Positions 6,842 through 13,711 are shown, numbered from the stretch's first letter. The stretch is DNA of 24,640 nt from CAYYED01 sp964470785 (GCA_964470785.1 CAYYED010000017.1:1-24640); one strand, 5' to 3'. Translations and numbers: made by a program. The notes: a model not told the origin generated them from the sequence alone.

Positions 6842-8773
6842 CTATATGTCCAAATTCTTTACATCTTTAGCGTGCGCTTGGATAAACTTTTTTCTGGGCG
6901 CCACTTCTTTTCCCATAAGAATATCAAAAATATGGTCTGCTTCTTTAGCATCGTCTATGGTAACTTGAAACAATATTCTGTTTTCCGGATTCATTGTCGT
7001 CTCCCAAAGTTCTTCGGCATTCATTTCTCCCAACCCTTTATACCGCTGGATATTAATATTTTTCACCTCTTGTTTATTCATATCATCTATAATTTCTTTT
7101 CTTTCTGCTTCATTGTAAGCATATTCTGTTCTCTTGCCCGATTGAATCTTATATAACGGCGGCCGGGCAATATAAAGATATCCCCTATCAATAACCGGTC
7201 TAAAATAACGGTAAAAAAGCGTTAGTAATAGGGTTTTAATATGATTTCCATCAGAATCTGCATCTGCCATAAGGATTATCCGGTGGTATCTTGCTTTATT
7301 AATATCAAAATCCTGGGCAATGGCCGTGCCCAAGGCAATCACCAGGGACCTTACTTCTTCAGAACTTAAAATTTTGGTTAATTTTGCCCGCTCTACATTA
7401 AGAATTTTTCCGCGCAAAGGAAGTATTGCTTGAAACCTTCTGTCTCTGCCTGCTCGGCAACTGCCCCCGGCACTTTGTCCTTCCACGATGAACAGTTCTG
7501 ACTCTGCAGGAACTTTAGAAGAACAATCAGCTAATTTTCCCGGAAGCGTCAAGCCATCTAAAACCCCTTTTCTCAAGACCGTCTGACGGGCGGCAGAAGC
7601 CGCTCTTCTGGCTTTAGCTGCCAAGAGGCAATTTTGAATAATGATTCTGGCGTCCTGCGGATAATGTTCAAAGTATTCCATTAATCCCTCATACACTACT
7701 GCTTCCACAGCTGTTTTGGCTTCCGGATTTCCCAGCTTGGTCTTGGTTTGCCCTTCAAATTGCGGTTCTCTTACTTTGACGGAAACTACCGCATTAATCC
7801 CCGCTCTAATATCTTTGCCGGTAAAGCCCTCTTCATCTTCTTTAAGAAAATCATTCTTTTTAGCATACTCGTTAATCGCTCTGGTTAAAGCGCTCCTAAA
7901 TCCGGTCAAGTGGCTTCCGCCCTCCAAAGTAAATATATTATTGGTAAAACTTTCCTCATAACTTTCCTGCTCTTGAGTGTATTGAAAAGCCGCTTCTACT
8001 AATACTTCCTCCTTTTCTTTAGCAATAAAGAACGGCGTTTCGTGTAAAACAGGATTTTCTCCGCAAAGATATTTTGTATAAGAGCGTAGTCCCCCTTCAA
8101 AATAGAAAACATAATTAAATTTATCATCTTCTTTGCGAAAATCATTAAAATTTATCTTAGTTCCTTTAGTAAGATATGCCTGTCTTCTTAAATGATTAAG
8201 GATGGTTTTTTTCTCAAAAGTAATATTCCCAAAAATTTCTTTATCCGGCTGAAAGGTCACGGTTGTGCCGGAGTTCCGACACTTGGCTCCCTTTTTTATT
8301 TTTTTCTTGGGTTTTCCCCGAGAAAACTCCAGTATATGCCAATACCCGTCCCTACAAACTTCTGCTTTCATATATGAGGAAAGAGCGCAAACAACGGAAA
8401 CTCCTACACCATGCAAACCGCCTGACACTTGATACACTTTCTTTCCAAACTTAGCACCGGCATGCAAGGTGGTCATTACTGTTTCTAAGGCAGACTTTTT
8501 GGTTTGTGAGTGGATATCCACCGGAATTCCCCTGCCGTTGTCAGAAACCCTTACCATGTTGTCCGGAAGAAGCGTTACTTCTATTTCATCGGCATATCCG
8601 GCCATAGATTCGTCTAGTGAATTATCCGCGCACTCCCAAATCAAGTGGTGCAGGCCGTCAACGCCGGTAGAGCCAATATACATTGCCGGTCTTTTGCGGA
8701 CCGGGTCAAGCCCCTTTAAAACAAAAATGTCTTTTGCGCTATATTCACTGCTGTCTGTTTTTCGTTTACTCAT
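6842..8773 (-). CDS. gyrB: DNA gyrase subunit B
   Basis: ATPase subunit of type II topoisomerase; with GyrA it introduces negative supercoils. The 643-residue length fits GyrB without the enterobacterial insertion. The GHKL ATPase domain shows ECADNSLDE (47-55, with the ATP-activating Glu), DNGRGIP (78-84) and GGLHGVG (118-124). The transducer domain has the QTKTKLGN lysine loop. The TOPRIM domain shows EGQSAGGS (431-438) and DADSDGNHI (504-512), and the C-terminus is QRYKGLGEMN ... RKKFIQAHAKDVKNLDI, which favours GyrB over ParE. One oddity: EGDSAGG, near universal in the family, reads EGQSAGG; the catalytic Glu431 is retained. No ribosome binding site is visible at ATG 8773. gyrA is not in the window. 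Confidence 0.95.
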   Translation of the reverse strand: MSKRKTDSSEYSAKDIFVLKGLDPVRKRPAMYIGSTGVDGLHHLIWECADNSLDESMAGYADEIEVTLLPDNMVRVSDNGRGIPVDIHSQTKKSALETVMTTLHAGAKFGKKVYQVSGGLHGVGVSVVCALSSYMKAEVCRDGYWHILEFSRGKPKKKIKKGAKCRNSGTTVTFQPDKEIFGNITFEKKTILNHLRRQAYLTKGTKINFNDFRKEDDKFNYVFYFEGGLRSYTKYLCGENPVLHETPFFIAKEKEEVLVEAAFQYTQEQESYEESFTNNIFTLEGGSHLTGFRSALTRAINEYAKKNDFLKEDEEGFTGKDIRAGINAVVSVKVREPQFEGQTKTKLGNPEAKTAVEAVVYEGLMEYFEHYPQDARIIIQNCLLAAKARRAASAARQTVLRKGVLDGLTLPGKLADCSSKVPAESELFIVEGQSAGGSCRAGRDRRFQAILPLRGKILNVERAKLTKILSSEEVRSLVIALGTAIAQDFDINKARYHRIILMADADSDGNHIKTLLLTLFYRYFRPVIDRGYLYIARPPLYKIQSGKRTEYAYNEAERKEIIDDMNKQEVKNINIQRYKGLGEMNAEELWETTMNPENRILFQVTIDDAKEADHIFDILMGKEVAPRKKFIQAHAKDVKNLDI

Positions 8774-8783
8774 AATTATAAAT

Positions 8784-8895
8784 ATAATGCGAAACTACGA
8801 AAACTATGCGAAAAATGCGAAAAAATTAAGGATAATGCGAAAAATAAAAAATCTTTTTGCGGTTTTCGCGTCTTCTTTCGCGGTTTTCGCATTAT
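8784..8895. repeat. Long imperfect hairpin of GCGAAAA units between pheT and gyrB
   Basis: Left arm 8784-8825 and right arm 8854-8895 are near-complementary. Each contains about four GCGAAAA-type units, and the outer ends are ATAATGCGAAA and its complement. It fills the whole gap between the pheT stop and the gyrB start. The architecture matches the CGCGGAA hairpin inside pheS. Confidence 0.75.
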
Positions 8896-8900
8896 TACTT

Positions 8901-11054
8901 TTATCTTCTTACCTCCCACCCCGGATTTTTCTCCAGAGCAACAATTGTTTTTTTCTGAAGCTCATTTACTTCTTCCGGTCTTAACGTTTTCTTTTGCGAC
9001 TGAAAAACGATATGAAAAGCTAAATTCTTTTTTCCTTGGGGTAATTGTTCTCCTTGATAAATATCAAACAAATCAACATCCTGCACCAACTCTCCTCCGC
9101 TATAATAAATTATTTCCATTACTTCGTCTATTTTAGTCTCTATAGGGACCAGAACGGCGATATCCCGCACCGCAGAGGGATATTTAGAAACAGGGCGATA
9201 TTCCCTCTCTTCGTTACAAAATTGGATTAGCAAATCAAGGTCAAACTCAAAGCAAAACACACTGCCCTTAATCCCGATTTTATTCAAAAATTCTTCTGAA
9301 ATCTCTCCCAAAAAACCCACCTCTTTTCCGTTTATTTTGATTTCCGCAGAACGAAAATTATTCCAAAGTGCTTGAGGGCTTTCTTCTGAAGTGGCTGAAA
9401 ATTGGTCATAATAAATATCGCTGATGCCTAAAGAATGTAAAAGAAAATCTACCAGTCCTTTTAAAAACAAAAACCCTTCTTGTTTTTTTTCTCCGTAGAT
9501 AGCGCCGGCCAGACACTTCTTCTCCGTTGCCTCTTTGCCTCTTTTTCTAAAAATTTTTCCGGTTTCAAAAATCTTTATCTTGCCGGTTGATTTAATGTGT
9601 CTTAAATTTTTTTCAATACTTGCCAAAATATTTAAAAGTAAAGAGGGACGAAGATAATAAAATTCTTTGGAAAACGGATTTTCTAAACCAACCTGTTTCC
9701 AATCAAGATAATCCCCTTCTTTTTGCGGAATAAAAGAATAATTATATGTCTCAATAAATTTTTCTTCTTTCAGTAAGTCCTTGATTTTATTTTCCCAAGC
9801 TATTTCTTGATTTCTTTCTGCCGGCACCAGTGCGGCAACTGGAAACCTAGAAACAATATTCTGATATCCATAAATCCTGCCGATTTCCTCAATTAAGTCC
9901 TCCGGTAAAATTATGTCCTCCCTATCCGAAGGAATCTCTGCTTCTATTTTTTGCCCTGCCTTCTGTTTTGCTTTAATCTGCAAAGCACTCAAAATGCTTA
10001 TTGCCTGGCTGATAGAAATATCCGTGCCTAATAGCTGATTAAGATAATCAATATCAAGCACAATTTTTCTTATTACTGCCTTTTGAGGATAAAAATCTAT
10101 TTTTCCTTTTAAGACCTTCCCTCCGGCAGTTTCCTTTATTAAGGAAACCAATCTATCAATGGCAAATTCTGCAAGCTCTGTATTAATGCCGTGCTCAAAC
10201 CTAAACGAAGCATCTGTTTTTAGTTTTAGTTTCTGCGATGCCTTTCTAATTGAAATCGATTCAAAATTAGCTGATTCCAAAAAAATATTTTTTGTATTTT
10301 GGTCTATGGCAGCGGCCTGCCCGCCCTTAATTCCGGCAATGGCCAATGGTTTTTCTTCATCGGCAATAACCAAAATATTTTCACCTAATTGATATGTTTT
10401 GCCATTTAATGCCTTAATTTCCTCCCCTTTTCTCGATCTTCTAATAATAATTGATTTTTGATTTTTGCTTAGTCCGCTGATCGCTTCAGCGGTCGGCCTA
10501 TGGATTTTTGACCCCTTAACAGAACCTTCAGTTTTGTACGGGGCATGCTTTTGATTTTGAACGCTTGAGATTTTATCAAAATCAAAGACGTGAATCGGTT
10601 GCCCTGTCTCCAGCATTACATAATTTGCCGCATCAACAATATTATTAATCGGCTCAAGTCCACAGGACTCCAATCGTTCTTGAATATATTTCGGCGAAAC
10701 GCCCACTTTAACTTCAAACAACATTCTGCCAAGATATCTTTTACAGTCCTTACTCTGCGTTTCTATTTTGGCAAAGTCCTGAATTTTTTCTTTGCTTTCT
10801 TCGATTTTTTTAATTTCTATTTTTGACATCCGCAATGGCTTCCCCGTGATAGCAGAACATTCCCTGGCAATTCCTAAATAAGACAAACAATCTGGCCTGT
10901 TCGGCGTAATATCAATATCGAAAATCCAATCATTGCCTGCTTTTTTTACATCCTCCACCTCAAAAATGTGAAGCGTTAAAAGCTCGGCCAATTTTTTCGG
11001 CTCGGGCAATTTGTTCTTAAAAAAAGATTGTAGCCAGTTATAGGAAAATACCAT
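8901..11054 (-). CDS. pheT: Phenylalanyl-tRNA synthetase beta subunit, short form with a repeat-derived insertion
   Basis: With PheS it charges tRNA(Phe); the beta subunit binds tRNA and edits Tyr-tRNA(Phe). From ATG 11054 the product is 717 residues; a TTG at 11075 would add seven. The N-terminus (VFSYNWLQSFF...EVEDV) passes directly to DITPNRPDCLSYLGIARE, so the OB-fold tRNA-binding (EMAP-type) domain of full-length PheT is absent. B3/B4 follows (NIVDAANYVMLETGQPIHVFDFDKI, DEEKPLAIAGIKGG), then B5 (IPSDREDIILPEDLIEEIGRIYGYQNI), the core and a C-terminal FDX-ACB domain (YPSAVRDIAVLV). Between FDFDKIS and IIIRRSRKGE is an extra segment of about 38 residues (roughly 164-201) absent from the family as I know it; it contains a translated genomic palindrome. 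The pheS stop is 409 bases upstream, with repeats between. Confidence 0.94.
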   Translation of the reverse strand: MVFSYNWLQSFFKNKLPEPKKLAELLTLHIFEVEDVKKAGNDWIFDIDITPNRPDCLSYLGIARECSAITGKPLRMSKIEIKKIEESKEKIQDFAKIETQSKDCKRYLGRMLFEVKVGVSPKYIQERLESCGLEPINNIVDAANYVMLETGQPIHVFDFDKISSVQNQKHAPYKTEGSVKGSKIHRPTAEAISGLSKNQKSIIIRRSRKGEEIKALNGKTYQLGENILVIADEEKPLAIAGIKGGQAAAIDQNTKNIFLESANFESISIRKASQKLKLKTDASFRFEHGINTELAEFAIDRLVSLIKETAGGKVLKGKIDFYPQKAVIRKIVLDIDYLNQLLGTDISISQAISILSALQIKAKQKAGQKIEAEIPSDREDIILPEDLIEEIGRIYGYQNIVSRFPVAALVPAERNQEIAWENKIKDLLKEEKFIETYNYSFIPQKEGDYLDWKQVGLENPFSKEFYYLRPSLLLNILASIEKNLRHIKSTGKIKIFETGKIFRKRGKEATEKKCLAGAIYGEKKQEGFLFLKGLVDFLLHSLGISDIYYDQFSATSEESPQALWNNFRSAEIKINGKEVGFLGEISEEFLNKIGIKGSVFCFEFDLDLLIQFCNEEREYRPVSKYPSAVRDIAVLVPIETKIDEVMEIIYYSGGELVQDVDLFDIYQGEQLPQGKKNLAFHIVFQSQKKTLRPEEVNELQKKTIVALEKNPGWEVRR
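10467..10503. repeat. Family A palindrome inside the pheT coding sequence
   Basis: The sequence aligns along its whole length (about 85% by eye) with the intergenic copy at 22026-22064: GCTTAGTCCGCTGATC on one side, CAGCGGTCGGCCTATGG on the other. In pheT it is read as HRPTAEAISGLSK without a stop. The 9-base GATTTTTGA occurs on both sides (10453-10461 and 10503-10511), a possible target duplication, although the surroundings are T-rich. Confidence 0.8.
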
Positions 11055-11136
11055 ATTCGCTTTACTTAAATCCAAAATGCAAACCCCTGTTCTCTAATTT
11101 TTAATTTCTAATTTTTAATTCTTTTAAGCGTAAAGC

Positions 11137-11178
11137 GCCTGCCCGCATTAGCTGCGCTGAAAGCGTTGCAGGCGGGCA
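11137..11178. repeat. Family B palindrome, copy in the pheS-pheT gap
   Basis: Arms GCCTGCCCGCATT and GTTGCAGGCGGGC. It sits between AGCGTAAAGCG and GCAAAACTACAGCG. At 21831-21872 the same two flanks occur with only a short A-rich spacer and no palindrome, so this is a filled site and the other an apparent empty site. Confidence 0.8.
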
Positions 11179-11375
11179 AAACTACAGCGTAAAGCTCAAA
11201 ATGACAAAAGCTCTTTTGTTCCCCCGTTCCCCGTTCCCCGTTCCCCGTTTTCACGGGGACAAGCTTTACGGGGACAGGCATTCCCGCTCTCTTCTGTCAT
11301 TCCCGCGGAAGCGGGAATCCATTGTTTGGATCCCCGCCTGCGCGGGGATGACGCTGCTGTGTCATTTTGCACTTT
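11176..11375. repeat. Composite repeat, copy 1 (pheS-pheT gap)
   Basis: The first 41 bases (11176-11216) are identical to 21859-21899. Then come about four CCCCGTT units and a CACGGGGACAAGC segment (11221-11279) missing from copy 2, then a double hairpin, CATTCCCGCGGAAGCGGGAATCC followed by GGATCCCCGCCTGCGCGGGGATGAC in part, at 11294-11352. The TCATTCCCGC...GCGGGAAT hairpin type recurs in many unrelated bacterial genomes. The gap between pheT and pheS (11055-11463) contains this, family B and AT-rich repeats, and no gene. Confidence 0.8.
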
Positions 11376-11463
11376 AATTTTTCGCTTTTTTAAAAATTGT
11401 TTTCTAATTTGAAATTTGAAATTTTAAATTATTGTCAGTTGTTGGTTGTTGCTTGGTTTGTGC

Positions 11464-12381
11464 TTAGAATTGTCTCAAAAACCTCAAATCTCCGCTATAC
11501 AACAATCGCACATCGTCAATTTTGTATTTCATCATTGCTAATCTATCCAAGCCCACTCCAAAAGCAAACCCCTGCCATCCTGTTTTTTGGTTAACACTTT
11601 TGGGAATCAGTCCTCCTGCTTTCAAAACATTGGGATGCACCATCCCGGCGCCCGCTACCTCAATCCAGCCCCGTTGAGAACAAGTGCTGCAACCCTTTCC
11701 CATGCAAACAAAACAATTTATATCTATTTCAAAACTCGGCTCGGTAAAAGGAAAATAGCTCGGCCTAATTCGTATGGAAACGTTTTTTTGGAAAAATAAT
11801 TGAAAAAATCTTTCTATAATCGCTTTAAAATTGGCCGCGCTGATATTCTTATCCACCATCAATCCTTCTAAGTGATAAAAATTCATTTCATGGGAAGCAT
11901 CTGTTGCTTCATATCTAAAAACCCTGCCCGGAATAATGATGCGAAAAGGCGGATGATTTTTTTCCATATACCTAATCTGCACCGGACTGGTATGCGTCCG
12001 CAATAAAAGCGCGGAACTACGCCGAACCCTGAACGCAGAATTACGTTGAACCTTTCCGCGTTCTTCCGCGTTAATTTCCGCGTCATTCCGCGATTTTAAC
12101 CAGAAAGTGTCCCACCTGTCCCTTGCCGGATGGTCTTTGGGAATATTTAAAGCGTCAAAATTATACCATTCAGTTTCTATTTCCGGACCTTCGGCAACCT
12201 TAAATCCTAAAGAAGAAAAAATCTCCTCTGCTTTTCTAAGAACTTGAGTAATCGGATGAAGATGCCCCATTTCTCTCTTCTTTCCGGGAATAGTAACATC
12301 CAGCTTATCGTTTTGCTGGAAGTTATTTTTGCCTTTTTCTTGAATCATTTTACTTGCATGTTTGCCCTCCGGGCAAGCCAT
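11464..12381 (-). CDS. pheS: Phenylalanyl-tRNA synthetase alpha subunit, with an in-frame repeat insertion
   Basis: Catalytic subunit of PheRS, a class II synthetase. The 305-residue product is short at the N-terminus: the coiled-coil arm that contacts tRNA in standard PheS is reduced to about 25 residues before LDVTIPGKKREMGHLHPITQ. The core is intact: EGPEIETEWYNFDALNIPKDHPARD, LLLRTHTSPVQIR, ATDASHEMNFYHLEG, PSYFPFTEPSFEIDI, GAGMVHPNVL and FGVGLDRLAM. Paired cysteines CFVCMGKGCSTC suggest a zinc knuckle, as in some other PheS. Between DTFWLK and LLLRTHTSP lies an extra arginine-rich segment of about 28 residues (97-124) encoded by a CGCGGAA hairpin repeat. ATG 12381 or the Met12 codon could be the start; a stop lies just upstream of the first. 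Confidence 0.95.
   Translation of the reverse strand: MACPEGKHASKMIQEKGKNNFQQNDKLDVTIPGKKREMGHLHPITQVLRKAEEIFSSLGFKVAEGPEIETEWYNFDALNIPKDHPARDRWDTFWLKSRNDAEINAEERGKVQRNSAFRVRRSSALLLRTHTSPVQIRYMEKNHPPFRIIIPGRVFRYEATDASHEMNFYHLEGLMVDKNISAANFKAIIERFFQLFFQKNVSIRIRPSYFPFTEPSFEIDINCFVCMGKGCSTCSQRGWIEVAGAGMVHPNVLKAGGLIPKSVNQKTGWQGFAFGVGLDRLAMMKYKIDDVRLLYSGDLRFLRQF
12010..12093. repeat. CGCGGAA hairpin repeat inside the pheS coding sequence
   Basis: Both halves are made of CGCGGAA-type units and are imperfect complements: GCGGAACTACGC at the left end against GCGTCATTCCGC at the right, with further pairing inward. It is about 84 bases, a multiple of three, and is translated in full into the extra PheS segment (for example NDAEINAEERGK). 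Confidence 0.8.
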
Positions 12382-12493
12382 AACTTAGATTTATGCAATG
12401 TTTTCCTCCCCCTTCTTATCTTTATTTTACCCCAAATCCAACTAAAAATCAAACAGCAAAATCCCCTGTTTTCCCCAACTACCTTACTTTTCC

Positions 12494-12539
12494 GGAACTT
12501 CGGAAGTTCCGAAATTGGAACTTCGGAAGTTCCGAAATT
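12494..12539. repeat. Tandem 23-base hairpin repeat upstream of pheS
   Basis: Two identical 23-base units (12494-12516 and 12517-12539), each containing GGAACTT-CGG-AAGTTCC, a 7-8 base-pair stem with a three-base loop. They lie about 115 bases upstream of pheS in the 319-base gene-free stretch 12382-12700. Confidence 0.8.
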
Positions 12540-12549
12540 CTAAAAAAGG

Positions 12550-12626
12550 GACACTTCCCCCCTTCCCCCGCCTTAATCCTCCCCCTTCCCTGATGAGGGA
12601 AGGGGGAGGAAGGAGGGGGATGGGTT
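12550..12626. repeat. Family C hairpin repeat, copy 2
   Basis: Core CCTCCCCCTTCCC at 12578-12590 and its complement at 12597-12609 around TGATGA, with outer arms in reversed order relative to 6481-6546 (GAAGGAGGGGGATGGG on the right). It sits between pheS and the tRNA-Ser gene. Confidence 0.85.
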
Positions 12627-12648
12627 GAGATAATTAATAGCCAAAGGT

Positions 12649-12687
12649 CCCTAGGCCGACCGCTGGAGTGATCAGTGGGCTAGGCAA
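12649..12687. repeat. Family A palindrome, copy beside tRNA-Ser
   Basis: CCCTAGGCCGACCGC...GGGCTAGGCAA, the same element in the opposite orientation to those at 10467 and 22026. It lies 13 bases beyond the tRNA-Ser 3' end. Confidence 0.8.
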
Positions 12688-12700
12688 TAGTCAACGTGGG

Positions 12701-12787
12701 CGGAGGGGGTGGGACTCGAACCCACAAGCCCGCAAGCGGGCGCTGGTTTTCAAGACCAGTTCCTTAGCCAATTCGGAGCACCCCTCC
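12701..12787 (-). tRNA. tRNA-Ser (UGA)
   Basis: An 87-base class II tRNA. The acceptor GGAGGGG pairs with CCCCTCC with discriminator G, the anticodon stem-loop is CTGGT-CTTGAAA-ACCAG (anticodon TGA), there is a long variable arm with CCCGC/GCGGG pairing, and the T arm carries GGTTCGAGTCC. CCA is not encoded. It is last in the four-tRNA cluster. Confidence 0.95.
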
Positions 12788-12820
12788 GATTTTTAGAATA
12801 AAATAGAGTTATAAAAAATG

Positions 12821-12893
12821 CGGGGACGACCGGACTCGAACCGGCAACCTCATCCGTGACAAGGATGCGATCTGCCAATTGATCTACGCCCCC
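12821..12893 (-). tRNA. tRNA-Asp (GUC)
   Basis: A 73-base cloverleaf. The acceptor GGGGGCG pairs with CGTCCCC (one G-U), discriminator G as usual for tRNA-Asp, anticodon stem-loop CATCC-TTGTCAC-GGATG (anticodon GTC), T loop TTCGAGT. No encoded CCA. GatCAB could use it if a non-discriminating AspRS is present, but the sequence here does not show that. Confidence 0.95.
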
Positions 12894-13038
12894 CCGTATA
12901 TTAATAAATTCATCAAATTTTTGTTTCTTACGTTCCAAAAATAGATTACTTCTTAAGCCATCATAATTCTATAATACCAAGAATTAGGGAAATTTCAAAA
13001 AACTCTGGTGCTTAAACTAAATGAATTAAAACCTCCTC

Positions 13039-13066
13039 CACTGCCATGCTACGTAGTATAGTAGTG
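13039..13066. repeat. 28-base imperfect palindrome between tRNA-Asp and tRNA-Met
   Basis: Centred on CTACGTAG, with outer ends CACTGC and GTAGTG. Most mismatches are G-U compatible when read as plus-strand RNA, so it can fold as a hairpin. Nothing else in 12900-13105 was recognised. Confidence 0.5.
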
Positions 13067-13108
13067 TTTTCTGGTTTCTGGTTAAAGTACAGTATGTTTT
13101 TAAATTTA

Positions 13109-13181
13109 TGCCGGTGGCTGGAGTCGAACCAGCGACCTCAACCTTATGAAGATTTTGCTCTAACCCCTGAGCTACACCGGC
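13109..13181 (-). tRNA. tRNA-Met (CAU), elongator type
   Basis: A 73-base cloverleaf. The acceptor GCCGGTG pairs fully with CACCGGC (position 1-72 is G-C), discriminator A, D stem GCTC/GAGC, anticodon loop TTCATAA (CAT), T arm GCTGG-TTCGACT-CCAGC. The paired 1-72 excludes the initiator. A tRNA-Ile with lysidine-modified CAU cannot be fully excluded, but the loop resembles elongator Met. The first anticodon-stem pair is an A-G mismatch. Confidence 0.88.
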
Positions 13182-13182
13182 A

Positions 13183-13213
13183 TTAGAGAGCGTTGTTAAA
13201 GCAAGCTCTCTAA
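13183..13213 (-). other. Hairpin between the two CAU tRNAs
   Basis: TTAGAGAGC and GCTCTCTAA pair over nine bases, with a further TTG/CAA step after a single-base bulge, around TTAAAG. It fills most of the spacer between tRNA-fMet and tRNA-Met. A role in tRNA precursor processing or partial attenuation is possible. There is no T run, so it is not a typical terminator. Confidence 0.55.
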
Positions 13214-13234
13214 AATTCGTAACTCTTTCTAATG

Positions 13235-13305
13235 TCGCGGGGCCTGGAATTGCACCAGGGTCTGGGGCTTATGAGACCCCCGAGGTACTACTCCTCTACC
13301 CCGCT
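13235..13305 (-). tRNA. Initiator tRNA-fMet (CAU)
   Basis: A 71-base cloverleaf with anticodon loop CTCATAA. The first and last acceptor bases are A and G and do not pair, the hallmark of bacterial initiator tRNAs (usually C-A). The anticodon stem is GGGGT/GCCCC, GC-rich but with a G-U pair next to the loop where initiators normally have a third G-C. The T loop is TGCAATT, so position 55, almost always U (pseudouridine), is G. It is the first gene behind the cluster promoter. Confidence 0.85.
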
Positions 13306-13321
13306 TTATAAATGTATGTCA

Positions 13322-13350
13322 ATTATAAAAAATCCTTTTTAATAATACAA
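13322..13350 (-). promoter_or_regulatory. Promoter of the four-tRNA cluster
   Basis: A perfect -10 TATAAT (13327-13322) and TTGTAT (13350-13345) are 17 bases apart on the minus strand. The predicted start near 13315 lies about 10 bases before the 5' end of tRNA-fMet. All four tRNAs follow on the same strand. Confidence 0.65.
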
Positions 13351-13469
13351 GGATTTTACAATGTCATTTGGGAACTTTTCTTAGCTCGCGTTATTGTATC
13401 TTACAAGAAAAGCGAGAATAAAGCAAGAACCCAAATTAAAAAATTCTAAAAACACACTTCTGTTTGTCG

Positions 13470-13640
13470 TTTGTCGTTTATCGTTTATGGCAGCTCGTTT
13501 GGTTTATCGTTTATCGTCCTTCGGCTCTTTACGATAAATGACAATGACAGACGATTGACGATACGAGCAACGGCCCGCCCGCCCGCAATGCAAGCAAAAC
13601 GTTGCAGACGGGTAAACTATAAACCATTAACGATAAACTT
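13470..13640. repeat. GTTTATCGTTTATCG repeats with a family B palindrome
   Basis: Direct and inverted copies of TTTATCG / CGATAAA flank a family B palindrome at about 13577-13612 (GCCCGCCCGCAATGC ... GTTGCAGACGGG). This is part of the 630-base gene-free stretch 13306-13935. Apart from the tRNA promoter and repeats I see nothing in that stretch. Confidence 0.7.
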
Positions 13641-13711
13641 TATTTTATGATTTGTTTAAAAATTAGGGGTTATATGCTAAATGAGACCAGAGCGCTATGG
13701 GTGGATATGAA

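Noticed and set aside
8469..8984. Plus-strand open frame of 171 codons
   Set aside because: Antisense to the start of gyrB and the intergenic hairpin; low-complexity C-terminus from the repeat.
11883..12086. Minus-strand frame of 67 codons inside pheS
   Set aside because: Lies wholly within pheS in another frame; it exists because the repeat is rich in R/N codons in several frames.
12382..12550. T-box or leader-peptide attenuator for pheS
   Set aside because: No T-box sequence, Phe-rich leader peptide or terminator/antiterminator pair could be seen.
13109..13181. tRNA-Ile with lysidine CAU
   Set aside because: The TTCATAA loop and stems fit elongator Met better; not fully excluded without tRNA identity scoring.
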